A stretch of DNA of 64,000 nt. Origin: Alopecurus myosuroides. Taxonomy: Eukaryota; Streptophyta; Magnoliopsida; Poales; Poaceae. The DNA lies in contig CM054058.1 of NCBI GenBank assembly GCA_028641055.1, positions 502,217,919-502,281,918 of the forward strand, written 5' to 3'. The position numbers and the translations under genes were made by a program. The notes below the pieces were generated by a model. That model had not been told where the DNA came from and ran no database searches. It saw nothing but the letters and a program-made list of their open reading frames with translations. Below, in pieces: positions 1 through 12,900 of the stretch (positions are counted from its first letter, which is position 1; each line of letters starts with the position of its first letter).

Positions 1-770
1 TCAATTCATACTTCTTATGTGAGCATCTACTTGATTCCAGCTTTCTACGCCTATCTGAAAGGCGTTAAAGAAAAGCGCTACCGGGAGACAACCCGTTTTA
101 TTTCTCTGTTTTCATTCTGTTTTCCTTTGTGTTTTTGGTGTGCTTTGTACCTAGGTGTTTTCTATTTCCTTAGAAACCCCGCTATATATTTTATTTTGTG
201 TTTTTGTTGAGCCAAGTAAAGCCTCTAGTGGAAAGTTGACACTATATTTCGGATTTCTGCGCATAAAACAGATTTATGCTGTCCACTATTAATTACGTAT
301 AAAATCACAGAAAATTCCAAATGACCTGAGCTTTTTTGTGCGTAATCCTGGCTATATACGCAAGTTTTCTTAGTTGACCACTTTTTGATTTGAGAAACAG
401 AAGATTTTCTAAAAACATCGATCTCTGCCTGATGTTCTGTTTTGACAGATTTCTGCCAATTATTGCATTTGCATCTTAATCTCTTTCTTTTGGTGTTATT
501 TTGATCAAAATAGTTTTGAAAGAAGTTGTGAAAGTAGCTAATGTATTTTTGAGTGCTTGTATTGTGTTGAAAATTAACCATGTGAGTTTATTATTTCGAT
601 TGCACTAACGTTGCTAATGAAGATTGTGAGAATTTTGGTGTGAAGGAAGTTTTCAAGGGTCAAGAGAAGAGGATGATATGATGTGATCTAGAAGAGTGAA
701 AAGCCTAAGCTTGGGGATACCCCGGTGGTACATCCCAGCAAATTCCAAGAAGAATCAAGCGTCTGAGCTT

Positions 771-791
771 GGGGATGCCCAAGGCATCCCC
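771..791 (+). other. Perfect 9-bp hairpin in retroelement internal region
   Basis: GGGGATGCC and GGCATCCCC flank a three-base CAA loop. It lies in the untranslated 3' part of the gypsy internal region, within a stretch rich in AGCTTGGGGAT words that resemble the polypurine tract. The duplicate is at 32586-32606. A role in the retroelement RNA is only inferred. Confidence 0.6.
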
Positions 792-2623
792 TTCTTCATC
801 AATAAATTATCAGGTCACTTCTAGTGAAACTATATTTTTATTCGGTCACACCTTATGTGCTTTACTTGGAGATTCTTTTATTTTTGTTTTTAAGTTTTTT
901 TTATTTTCATAATAAGCTTGGTGTACCACCAGCATTCTTTTATTGGAGAGTGACACACTCCGCTTTTTCATGAGAATACGTTGTATTCTTAGTCTCTGTT
1001 TGGCTGATGCATTTATTTAGCTCCTGTTTTGCATGCATCTCTTATCAGAGCTGTTAGTTTTAGTAGTATTATGTTAGTAATCTCATGTTTGTTTTCTGTA
1101 TCATAAAGAGTATTTTTGTTAAAACATATCTTGTATGACGCTTGTTGGGAAAAGAAAACTGTTGCTTGATGTAGAAATTATAACAGTACTAGTAGAAGCT
1201 TGTATAGACTGTGGCTACAACTTTTTCATGCCATGCTACATGTTATTTTAGCTTTCAATCCTTGTGGTTATTGAGTATCATGAATAGCCTTAAATAGATG
1301 AGAGCGTTTAATATGTCTTGAAAGATTCAAGAGTTGTTTTTGTCATAGTAAAGCATCAATATATGGTATTCTCTTTCGAATGTTTTATTTGGTTGACTTG
1401 GAGGATGCTCACACCATGTTTATGACTACAAACCAGTCACGAATAGCCTCCATGACCACTTAGTTTTTGAACTTGTGATACCTCTTATGCTTTAATTAAT
1501 GATGCTTAAGTCGCTATGCATGATTATGGCTCTTATGCTCTCTTGATTTGTCGCTCCCAGTATTTTTCTACCCTCCACCTGTAGTGAGTATGGAATTCTA
1601 CTCGTGCATCCAACCTCCTTAAACCAAAGTTTTACCATTGTGTACACCATACCTACCTACATGTGGTATTTAACTGCCACTCTAAGTAAATTGCTCATGT
1701 GTTACCTTTAAAACCTTCAAAATTATTAATGTTTTGTGTTCTTGTTTTTGCTCATGAGGATGTCCATAGAGAATCTTTATCTCACTTGTTGATTGTATTT
1801 CACACCCTGGACTAGTGGCCTCATCCTCTTATGCAAATGATAGAAGAGCTGGCAGCGGGGTCCCCAGCCCCAAATTAATACAAACAAATTATATTCACTA
1901 TTTTCGCCCCTGATTTATCAGTCAAAGCATAATTGTGTAAACAAAAAAGAAAGAGTGGTGACCTTCTACACCAGTTGCGTCCTTCACCATGGGAGCCGAT
2001 CTTGTGTATCCAGTTGGCTTGTGACATAATGTATTGTCTGTTTACCATTCGTTGACATTAGCATACACCTCTCCTAAAAAGTAGACATTCCTCCACAATG
2101 TCAAACTTTTAATACCTCTGTTTAATAAAACAAAAGCTCTAGCACATGAGTGATCTCTGCTTCCCTCTGCGAAGGACCTTTCTTTTACTTTTATGTCGAG
2201 TCTCCATCTTCTAACTTTATGCACAGTTGAGAGAGCATTTTTGCCATTCTGAGTTCTATGTGCATTTGTCCCATAAACATCAATAATTACTTGTTCTTAA
2301 ACTATTTTTTATAGTCTTCCTCTTGAACTTTGAAAGTGTCCTGGCATTTATGTTTTGTCCCACTCTTAAGGACTAGCGAAATACCACTTTGTCTTGCTTT
2401 CTCTCTACTTGAAACAAACATTTATCTTTCTTTGCATTATTATCCATGATCCTTTATTTAAGATACTCTTTGTGATGCAAAGTGATTGTTATACTTTATT
2501 ATTAAAGTTCTATTTATCATGTTTCTGTTGAAGTTTTATGATCTCAGCATGCATAAGCTTTGACATTTTAATGATCAAGATTATGATAGTAGCATGTCAC
2601 CTCAGAAATTATTGTATCGTTTA

Positions 2624-2643
2624 CCTACTCGAGGACGAGTAGG
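2624..2643 (+). other. PPT-proximal hairpin (CCTACTCG-AGGA-CGAGTAGG)
   Basis: A perfect 8-bp stem with an AGGA loop sits about 20 bases upstream of the 3' LTR, just before the polypurine tract. The same 20 bases recur at 34439-34458 (+), 18275-18294 (minus) and 26364-26383 (minus), in copies whose surrounding sequence has diverged. Confidence 0.75.
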
Positions 2644-2662
2644 AACTAAGCTTGGGGATGCT

Positions 2663-4236
2663 TGATACGTCAGAAACGTATCCCTGATTTCTGATGCTCC
2701 ATGATCATATTATGCCAATTGCTACATGTTTTCTCCCTTATTTATAGCATTTTCATACGTTTTTCGGGACTAACCTATTAACAAGATGCCAAGTGCCAGT
2801 TCCTGTTTTATGTTGTTTTTTGTTTCAGAAAAGTTGTTCTGGAAACATTCTCGAAATTGGACCCCACAGATCTCGAAGTGCCTATTTTCCCCGGAAGCAT
2901 CCAGAACACCGAAGAGGAGTCGAAGACGGGCAACAGGGGGCACACCATAGGGTGGCGCCCCCCCAGCCGCACCAGCTATGGGTGTGGGCCCCCCGGCCTC
3001 CACCGCCTCTGCCCTTTCGCCTCCCCGGATGGAAAACCCTAGGCACGTGTTTGAAAATCCCGAAAAAGTTCCCCAGCCGCCGTCGTCGTCAACCCTAGAT
3101 TAGGAGGGCTCGAGAGCTTTTTTCCGGCACCCTGCCGGAGTTGAAATCATCACCGGAGGCTTCTATATCACCATGCCTGCCTCCGGAGTGATGCGTGAGT
3201 AGTTCATCCCTGGACTACGGGTCCATAGCAGTAGCTAGATGGTTGTCTCCTCCTCATATGCCTCCATGTTTAGATCTCGTGAGTTGCATATCATGATCGA
3301 GATTGATCTTATGTAATTCTATATGCTGTGTTTGCTGAGATCCGATGAATATTGACCTTATGCCAAGTTGATTATAGTCTTTATTGCATATGTTATTTGT
3401 GATCTTGCATGATTTCCGTTGCTACTCGTTGCTCTGGCCAAGTAGTTGCTAGTGACTCCAAGAGGGAGTATTTATGCTTGATAGTGGGTTCATGCCTCCT
3501 CATTGCCTTGCTCGAGTGACAGAAACGTGAAGGGGGAGGATGTGTTGTTTCCATTAGGGAGAAAACATCAGTGAGAGTGCCCGCATGTATAATCATTGCT
3601 TACATTACACACACTGCTTAATGCGATTATCTATTGCTTGCAACTTAATACCTAAGGGGGTTCGGATGATAACCTGAGGGTGGATTATTAGTCATAGATG
3701 CAAATGGATTTTGGTCTATATATTTTGTTGTAATGCCCGCACTAAATATCATAGTAGTCATCATGTTATAATATGCACTATGGTGCAACCTTTATTTGTC
3801 AATTGCCCAGCTGTAATTTTTTCACCCAGCACGTTATTTTTATGGAGAGACACCACTAGTGAACCTATGAACCCCGATCCATTTTCCACACTGTTAAACA
3901 AACCACACCAATTTCCTGCTCTCTTTACTTACTGCAAGCATACACTGTTTTTCCACACTATATGTCTAATCTTTGTTTTCAGCAAGACCGGTGAGATTGA
4001 CAACCTCACTGTACCGATGGGGCAAAGTATTTTGGTTGTGTTGTGTGCAGGTTCCACGTTGTTGCTGACACCGGTGAAGCGCCAACACCACCGTCAGTGG
4101 CATCAACCTTCCAAAGGTCCTTTTTCTCCTACTGGATTGATAACCTTGGTTCTTAACTAAGGTGAAAACTCCTACCGCTGTGCTCATCACACCCTCCTCT
4201 TGGGGTCTCCGAACGAGTGCACGATCTGCACCATCA
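2663..4236 (+). repeat. 3' LTR of gypsy-type element (copy 1)
   Basis: This 1574-bp LTR begins TGATACG and ends GCACCATCA (TG...CA). It is repeated exactly at 34478-36051 and, in diverged form, as the truncated 5' LTR at 28978-30293. Open frames inside it, such as 3711-4160, are chance frames in the repeat. Confidence 0.85.
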
Positions 4237-5870
4237 CTTAGCTTTCCAAATCATGCTCATAAACTGATTTTGGTGAAAACTTCGCGTTTTTGCACAACCC
4301 CCACACCACTTTATCCGCGGTCTCCAAGAGGTGAATGTTGTCAAAACTATTATTTATCTCATTCCATTGAGTCAAGAGATGAGAATGCAACCGACAACGA
4401 AAACTGAGGGTTCTATTGTTGTAAAAAAAAAATCAATTATACAATCTCGCATTTGGCAAATGGATAATAACTTGGGGAACTCAACAAGGAGAGGATAATC
4501 CTTCTTCCAAGGATCTTTCCAAAACCTCACTAGACCACCCTTGTTTAAAATCAATTTTCTCCCTTCCATGTAGGTGTCTTTGACTTTCAATAGAGATTTC
4601 CAACATGGGGATCATTAAATCGACAAAGCCACCAGGGCAACTGTTTTATTCCTTACATATCTGGCTTTTACAATTTTTTTGCCAAATGTCATCTTGTGTA
4701 TCCAATTTATACCACCACTTCACAAGGAGACTGCTATTTTGTCCTCTTAAGTCTTTTATTCCCAAACCTCCTTTTTTCTTTGATCTACATATTCTATGCC
4801 ATTTCACCACGTGGTAACTTTTGTTTTCTTTATTCTTCTGCCAAAAGAATCCTCTCATGTGCTTTTCCATTTTTTCGATAAATTTTTTGTTTAGGAGGAA
4901 CATTGACATAGGATAGTAAAGAGTAGATGATAAGCTAGCATCAATAAAGATGTTTTTTTCTCTCGAAGAGGTTGACTTCCCAACCCAGTCATCAAGCTTT
5001 TTGATCATACGAGCATCTAGAAAATCCCAATCAGACATTTTTAGGGAGGTGGATGAATCAGGAATACCTGGATAACTCATAGGTAGGGATCCAACTTGGC
5101 ATCTGAACATGTCAGCATAGAACTCATTGATGTTGTTATCTCCCCCCACACAAACACCTCACTTTTCATGAAATTTATCTTTAAACCCGACATCATTTTA
5201 AACATATAAAGAAGAAGTTTCAAATTTACTGCTCTATCGTCTGCATATTTAGCACAACAACTACTCTAGGAATCAAATCTGAAGCCAAACCTACAAGGAG
5301 GTAATTCTCTTGGGCCCTAAGCACCATTTTTTGTCAAGGATTTAGCCACAAGGTTGAGATAAAGTAGGAGACAACGGTCCCGTTGATGCACCCCTATTGA
5401 GCTATGAAAGTAAGGTCCCATCTCGCCGTTCAATTTTACACTAACCGTACCTTCAAAAGAGCATGTCTAATCCAAGAGCACCATTTTTCATTAAAACCTC
5501 TAATTTTATGACACTCAATGAGGCAGTCCCAATTGATCTTATCGTAGGCCTTCTCGAAATCCAATTTAAGGACTATACCGCACTGTTTTTCACATGAGAG
5601 TAGCTAAGAAGTTCATGAAGAGATATGATGCCATCCATGATGTTCTTCTTTTTGATAAAGACATTTTGTTGTATACTAAAAAGCTTATCGGCATAAGGCT
5701 CAAAACGAATGGTTAAAACCTTGGTAATCAATTTGTAAATGCATCTAAGCAGATAGATAGGTCTATATTGAGTAATTTTGTCTGCCCCAGAGATTTTAGG
5801 AAGAAGAATTATCACCCCATAATTCAAGTGTTTGAGGTCTAGGGTACCCTCGTGGAAACAAGTTCTTTTT
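4237..5870 (-). mobile_element. Decayed LINE fragment (reverse transcriptase region)
   Basis: Read on the minus strand, 5827-5573 encodes an L1-type reverse transcriptase segment with the YRPI...[13 protein letters not shown] pattern. Segment 5149-4646 encodes the post-RT region with SYPGIP, a FFWQ motif and [11 protein letters not shown]. Segment 4590-4372 continues with a VRFWKDPW motif. Stops and frameshifts separate the pieces, so no product is expected. The left end is cut where the gypsy LTR begins, which suggests the gypsy element inserted into this LINE. A copy lies at 36052-37685. Confidence 0.8.
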
Positions 5871-6449
5871 CATAGGCGTTACCGAATGCATATAGATCTT
5901 TAATGTGCATTGTTAAAACTTGCGAGCGCAACCACCGAATAGAAATCTGTTTCTTTTTTGGAAGAATCTTTTAAGTAAGGATTTTACAGGATTTGTTTTA
6001 ATGGTATAAATTTGTGTGCAATCTGTTTGAGTTGATCTGACACGGTGGTGCTTTTCTCCTTGCCTCCTCCCGAACATCAAAACGACTAAGAAAGTGCGGC
6101 CAGAATTCGACCGCGCAAAGCCTTCTTCGACGGGTGACCGCTGAGTTAAAGGAGTAGTACTGTGCACTACTAGAAGTATTTCGTTTCTATTTCAAAAAAA
6201 AAAAGTATTTCGTTTCTGTTAAAAAAAAAATCAATCAAAGGTGAAATTGTTTCTGCCTCTCGCATTCCCCGCTTCGACGCCTCCACTTGCCGCGCCCGCC
6301 GTCTTCCTCGCATGTCTCCTCCCCTCTCTCCTCTCCCTCTCGCTCTCTCCCCCACCAATCAATCGGCGCTCCGGAGTCGTCGACCTCGACCTCGTGTTCG
6401 AACAAGGCAGCGGCGGCGGTGGCGGAGGTGATCGAGGCGAGGGAACAGG
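5871..6449 (+). promoter_or_regulatory. PPC4 5' flank and probable promoter/5' UTR
   Basis: This is the only non-transposon sequence between the LINE remnant and the PPC4 start codon. It turns GC-rich and pyrimidine-rich (CTCTCTCC runs) from about 6250 onward, as is common in cereal 5' UTRs. I see no certain TATA box or initiation site. The same flank is duplicated at 37686-38264. Confidence 0.4.
6174..6217 (+). mobile_element. Ultra-short retroposon footprint with 15-bp direct repeat
   Basis: AAGTATTTCGTTTCT occurs at 6174-6188 and again at 6203-6217, flanking a 14-base segment that ends in a run of nine A. This is the pattern of an extremely 5'-truncated poly(A) retroposon with its target site duplication. 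It lies about 230 bp upstream of the PPC4 start codon and is copied at 37989-38032. Confidence 0.55.
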
Positions 6450-9400
6450 ATGCCGGACACGACGGACGACATCGCGGAGGGGATATCGTTCCAGGCGTTC
6501 GAGGACGACTGCCGCCTCCTCGGCAGCCTCCTCCATGACGTGCTCCTCCGCGAGCTCGGCCCGCAATTCATCCAGCTCTTCGAGCGCATCCGCATCCTCG
6601 CCCAGGTACCCACCCGCTATCGCACCCGCACTGATCGATCAAATGCCGCAGCGCGCGTGAACGATGCTGCGTGTATCGAAACTGAAATGTTGGATGGCCA
6701 ATCGTCAACTAGACCGCCGTCACCATGCGCGGCGCCGGGATGGAGGACACGGCGGTGGTCGTGGATCGGCAGCTGGAGGCGGAGCTGTCCGCCATGTCGC
6801 TCGAGGACTCGCTCTCCATTGCGCGCGCCTTCTCACACTACCTCAACCTCACGGGAATCGCCGAGAGATACCACAGGTACGTCTTCAGCTGCACCAACGG
6901 CACTGCCACACATATATGCCTCCTGTAATTTAAATCTGATAGCTGTAACTAATTTGGCGCCTGAAAACAAGCACATTGCTAATGTTTTAAAGTGTATCCG
7001 TGACCAGACAAATTCGGAAATGTACTGGTGCTAATTAAAAATTCATGCGAAAGTACACCTTCTATAAATAAAGTGGATCGAATAGATCTGTGTTTGCGCA
7101 ACGTAACTCCTTTTTTTTTTCCTTCTTCTGGAAATTAACAACGCAAGTAATGGAGTGATGTGTTTTATTGTATGATATGTTGAACACTTTCCAATAGTCA
7201 AGACACAATGGAAATGTTTGATCCTCATCTTCATGCGTCACCTATCATATGCATCATGATGCATTGCAACCCCATGGTGTAATTCCGAAAAATGTACTCT
7301 TGTTCATTTCTTAATCATCTTAAATTAATGTATCTAGCTTTTGGCATTGAAAAATCTACAGTCGAAAGATCCAGTTGTGTGCTCAACTGGTCGTTCTCAT
7401 GCATAGAACATTTTTTTTTTATTTTGTGCAAATAGGGTTCGTAAATCACGCAGTGAAGTGCACCTGTTAAAATCATGTGATGATATATTCGACAAGTTGA
7501 TTCAAGGTGGCGTTCCTCCAGAAGAACTATATGATACTGTCTGCAAACAGGTACTTCTTTGATTAATTAATGAAACACACGTTTTCCGGAACGAATGATC
7601 AAGCTGAACTGATATCTGTCTTTTTTTTTGCGCTTTGCAGGGGGTTGAAATCGTCTTGACAGCGCATCCAACCCAAATTAATCGGCGAACTTTGCAATAC
7701 AAGCATCTTAGAATAGCCGTGAGTATATCTATGATTTCTTCATCTTGTCTTGCTATTTCTTGTGTTTCACTGACCAATGGAACTGTGCTGCAGCATCTGT
7801 TGGAGCTCAATGAACGCCCTGATCTTAGCTATGAGGATAGAGAAATGCTAATAGAAGACCTGGTATACTTCAGGGATTTTTTTTTGACGGAATACTTCAG
7901 GGATTTTGATATATTTCTTCCATTCAATGCTCTCTTTTCCTCCTCTGCTCTGAAAGCCTTCTCACTCCGATTATGCAGGTTAGGGAAATCACAGCATTAT
8001 GGCAGACAGATGAGCTGAGGCGCCATAAACCTACACCAGTTGATGAAGCTAGGGCTGGTAAGCAGTTCAATATTCTGCTTCTGGTTTGTCAATTAAGTAC
8101 ACATGACGTAAAAAAATACTCTCTGGACTCTTGCAGGGCTTCATATTGTGGAGCAATCCCTTTGGAAAGCGGTACCACGATACCTTCGCCGTGTTAGCAA
8201 TGCACTGAAGAAGGTTACATTAACAATTACTGCTATTTGATGAGTATAAATTCTGTTTCACTGCCTCAAGAAATTCTAAATATTTCATTTTGATACTATG
8301 CATGTAGCATACTGGCAAGCCGCTTCCACTGACCTGCACACCAATCAAATTTGGTTCATGGATGGGTGGTGACCGAGACGGGAATCCGAATGTTACATCA
8401 AAAGTAAGATTGCTGGCTTCATCATGCGTATTCACCAGTATCGCTTGTGTTTACATGGTGCAGTGTTTTTATTTTTACTGTCTAGAAGGGACTCTGAAGG
8501 GGTTTTATTTATGTTAGTTTTTCCGCAGGTAAAAGATTGAAACATTTATTATTTCTATGAGCAGGTAACTCGGAATGTTTCCTTGATGTCGCGGTGGATG
8601 GCAATTGATCTGTACATCCGACAACTAGACAATCTCAGCTTTGAGCTATCCATTAAGAAATGCAGCGAGAAGCTTGCAAGCTTAGCTAATGAAATTTTGC
8701 TCAAAGGTTAGTTCCACAGTTCGTACACCTTATTTGTCAAATCTTAATTAATGACTAAGTCCTTGAACCGGAAGCTGGTTTGATGTTGCCAATTGTGGCA
8801 ATTTTAGAAATTCCTATTTAGCTTAAAGAACACATCTCCATAATGTAATCATAAAATTGAACATATGTTACACAGCTTTCATCCAAAGTGCACATATTTC
8901 AGATAGTATTTTTGATTTATGTTGATATTCGACTGGATTCCTCAGAGTCGGCATCTGAAGAAGCGAAGGCCAGTCCATGGACCCAAACAAGACCACAGAA
9001 CATCGTAAAACTTCAGCCTAATTTGGGTCTGGCTTCTCTTCCTTCTGGTGCTGATCTTCCATCATGTACAGGTAGAATCTTTGTTGAGGTCCTAACTTCA
9101 TGTGCTGCTACATCATACAATTATTTCACTTAAGTTTACAGTTTCTGGTCATGGAATAAACCACCAGAAATTAATTTAGATGATAGATGGGTGTTGCTTT
9201 TGTACAAAAATAAAGATGTCACCATTATTGTTGCACTGGCATGTTTTACTAACATTTTATTAATAAAAACCTTAATATTCTATCCCGAGAGCCTAATAGC
9301 CAAAGTGCCCAATGAAATTTCAATAGTCTGTAGTTGATCAAATTGTTTTACATCAAACAGTCAACTACTTACGTTTTCTGATTTCCTATCATGATTAATG

Positions 9401-9958
9401 TTTTAGATAAGCATACTCGAATTATAAACTGGGCATATGTACAAAGTTATAGACCTTTTTCCTACACACATCTTTGTGATGTCATTTAATTTTATACTTC
9501 TGAAAGATGTCAGCGTCTTTTCAACCAAGGTAAAACATGGTAGTTAGCAAATCACACTGCAACGGCTGTGTGCATCATCACGATGCAGAGACTAGGGCAA
9601 TGCTCCCATTTCGGAAAAAAAAAACAAATCACACTGCAATATCACCTGTTACCCCCTCAACCAGGATTTACCTAAGCATGTGCTTATCACATCTAATATT
9701 TAACATGATATTTTCTTAAATACTTAACAAATTATTTAGAAAACTGTTGAATTAAAAGGCCCATGTATAATCTTCCGCATTTGTAGTAACACCTGTGTTT
9801 CTTGTTGCAGAATCCATGTAAATTTTGCAGTTGAATACATTAGGCCATGTCTATATTTTCACCTAACTTCTAATCTAGGACTTGTACCTGATGCAGAAAG
9901 CATTGATAGCGAAGCTCAATTCAGAATGGTGAAACCTCCATGCAGCCTGAAACGTCAG
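6450..9958 (+). CDS. PPC4: PPC4 exons 1-11 (N-terminal 394 residues)
   Basis: The start codon opens [20 protein letters not shown], the usual beginning of plant bacterial-type PEPC. Exon 4 carries TAHPTQ (residues 152-157) with the catalytic His at about 154. Exon 8 carries [10 protein letters not shown] (about 266-275), part of the PEP-binding region. Exons 10-11 (residues about 326-394) begin the low-complexity insertion of about 145 residues that distinguishes bacterial-type from plant-type enzymes. The reading frame is intact throughout, with no stops or frameshifts. Exon 11 ends in phase 0 at a GT donor, and the matching phase-0 acceptor is at 39166/39167. If the gene were truly cut here, this block alone would be an inactive fragment lacking the C-terminal catalytic half. 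Confidence 0.92.
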
Positions 9959-12900
9959 GTTTGAACTATTAGGCTTTTGCCATGTTTCATATCATATGTT
10001 CTATACTTTTCATATGGTGAAACTCGTGGACAACATTCAGGTAATCAGGTTTGCACACAAAAAAAAGCATTGCCACATCTGGTGCAATATGTATAAACAT
10101 ATTTGTTGAATTATAAGCGTCGTGGACTTTTATTTTTTTTTCTCAGGAACGCGAGAGAGCACGCCTTTATATATATAGAAGGGGGCGAAAACCCAGAAGT
10201 TTAACAAATTTCCACAACAAACACAAACACGCTCACTGTCAAGAGGTGACAATCTCACAAAAAACATACAGTATTCCGATCTGGACTCCCTGTTGAACAC
10301 GCGGGTTTTTCTATCCGCCCAAATGAAGCGCAAGACCAGAAGCACAAGGGATCTGATCTTGGGGGCCTCCTTGGCAGGCCAGTGCGAAGCAACACGTCCA
10401 CCATCCTTCCAGGGCCCTGAGAAGGCGAAGGAGCAAGATCGGGTCTCCCAAGGCCCGAGAAGGTCTCGAACCAAATCATCTGAGCAAAGGGGCAGTTGAG
10501 AAGAAGCTGCTGGATGGGCACATGGGACAAGTGTCAGCGTCAGCAAGGCCATGACGCAGGCGTCTCTCTCCAGTCCAGCAACGATCCCACGCGACCTTCC
10601 ACGTAAAGAACTTGTACTTTGGGGGAGCCTTGCATTTCCAGATGGGGGTAAAGAGGGGCCAAGAGGTCCTTCCCTCGAAGAAAGCCATATAGGCAGAGCG
10701 AGATGAGAAGTTCTTATTGGCCATCCAAATCCACTAAAAGGAATCCACTGAGTCCACCAAAACAATCAATTGGAGCAGGTTCCAAAGGGAGATGAACTGC
10801 CCTAGCGCCGCCACCGAGAGGCCTCCTGAGATGTCCCTGGACCCAACCATTAGTTGCGAGGCCTTGAGCAACTATCCAAGAAGCGCAGTGCTTTGGCTAC
10901 ACAAAGTTTAAAAGATCTGGGGCAAGCTCTGCGGCCAATCCACTTGTCACTCCAGAACAGGCATATATTACCATTACCAAGCACAATCTATCGAAGCATC
11001 GAACATGGCACTACACTTATCATCAGAAACCGAGATGGAGATCCCGGCCCAAGGTCTGTCCTGATCTGTTCTCCACGTCCGAATCCACCTCATCCGCAAT
11101 GCATCATTTAGGATGTGGAGGTTTTGGATACTAAGGCCGCCCATCCTAGGGGGGAGGCACACATTTTGCCACGTAATTGGGCAGTACCCACCTTTGGTCG
11201 AGTCTTTTCCACACCACAAGAACCCCCTACAAACTTTTTCGAACGCCTCAATCACGCCACCAGGAAGGTCCAGAGCCATCAACAAGTAAATGGACATGGC
11301 GGTAAGAACCGCTTTAATAAGGACCGATCTCCTGGGCGCCGCCAGGAGAGATCCCATCCACGAAGGTAGACGCCTAATGAGCTTATCCACATAAGGCTGG
11401 AGGTCGTGCTTTAGAATGCGCGTAGGAGCGAGCGCGAGACGTAGGTAGGTACAAGGGAATTGCACCAAGGTGCAAGGGAGCAACGTCTGGATATCCTCCA
11501 CGGTCGGAATCACACACCTAATTAGCGTGTCCGAGTCTTGGCAAAATTCAACCGCATCTCGGAAGCATCTCCAAAGGGGTCAAAGAGGCCAAGGGCAAGG
11601 CGAATCTCACCCTCCACAGGCTTAATCAGCAGCGCCACATCATCCGCAAACAAGGAGAGGTGGTGCCTGACAGGAGCCGGCACTAGAGAGCTGAAAAGTC
11701 CACTTTGCTCAGCCCACACAAAGAGAGCTGCCGACACGTCCACGATGAGAACGAACAATAGGGGAGAGAGAGGGTCCCCCTGCCGCAGCCCTCGCTGATG
11801 CCACACTTGATCCGTAGCGTGACCATTCACTAAGATTTTGGAGCTGGTAGAAGATAGGATCAAGATAATCCACGCACACCACCTCTCGCCGAAGGCCGAG
11901 CCCTAAGCACCTCCAGAATGAAGGGCCATGAGACAGGGTCAAAGGCTCTGGTAAGGTCTAACTTGAGGAAGATGGCAGGCACCCTCCTGCTGTGGATGGC
12001 ACGGATCGCCCCCTGGACAAGCACAAAGTTATCCAAGATGGATCGCCCAAAGCACTTTGGTTTCGATCCACCAGCTCGCCCATTCTATTGCCCAAACGCA
12101 CCGCCAACAACTTGGAGAAATTTTTCCTGAAGCTATGGACGAGCCTAATGGGCCGATAGTCCCCCATCTCCAACGCATCTGCTTTCTTGGGGATGAGAAC
12201 CACAAGAGCCGGATTAAGGCTCTTAAGACTATTGATCACATCCACCACGTCATGCTTAACAATGGGCCAACACTTGCGGTAGAAGTTCATGGAGAAGACA
12301 TCGGGCCTAGGCGCCTTATCCACCGGCATGCATTTAATTACATCCAAAATCTCATCCACAGTCCAAGGAGCCTATAGCTCAGCAAGGTCAAGACGGGACA
12401 GGCCCAAGGGGCGAAGCTAGCTGAAAACACTAATGGTGTCATCTTTCCTGCTTTGGTGTCATTTTTTCCAAATAAGTAGCAGCCTTCACTAATTTATGAA
12501 GGGATTGGCATGAGTCATTGGGGGTCAATTGACACCAGTGCTATAACGTTAGCTCCGCCCCTGGGCCCAACCCATCCAAGTCAATAGACCTAGGCCTATC
12601 CACGGGCACACCCAACTTGTAGGCGAAGAAATCGAACGCAATGCGCTCAATGTCCTCCTAAACAGTTGAGGTGGTGCCCTCCACACAGATGCTACGGATA
12701 CAGTTACGCTTCCTTCGAGTCATAGCATGGATATGAAAGAATCTCGTGTTAGCATCCCCCTCCTTGAGCCAAAGGAGACGCGACCTAGTACGTGCAATCG
12801 TCCGCTCGAGGGAATCCTAGCCCAAACATTTAAGTTTTAGCTGCTTGTGCAGCGAAGCCTCCACTGCCGATAAGCCTCTATATCCATGGCCACGTCAAAA

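Larger units (their letters stand above)
1..4236 (+). mobile_element. Gypsy-type LTR retrotransposon, 3' portion (copy 1)
   Basis: The internal region runs from 1 to 2662 and the 3' LTR from 2663 to 4236; the 5' part lies outside the window. The purine-rich stretch AAGCTTGGGGATGCT directly precedes the LTR start TGATACG. No gag, protease, reverse transcriptase or integrase reading frame is visible, so this looks like a non-autonomous element. Its full structure can be read from the near-identical copy at 28978-36051. The LTR type resembles the Sabrina/WHAM/Fatima group of Triticeae gypsy elements, but I do not assign a family. The short open frames inside are not convincing genes. Confidence 0.85.

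Noticed and set aside
225..581. 118-codon minus-strand frame in gypsy internal region (also 32040-32396)
   Set aside because: Low-complexity composition, no recognisable domain, antisense to the element; likely chance.
3711..4160. 149-codon frame in the 3' LTR (also 35526-35975)
   Set aside because: Entirely within an LTR and not kept in full in the diverged 5' LTR; not a gene.
6241..6660. Ser-rich frames overlapping PPC4 exon 1
   Set aside because: Alternative frames of the GC-rich 5' UTR and exon 1; the PPC4 frame is clearly the coding one.
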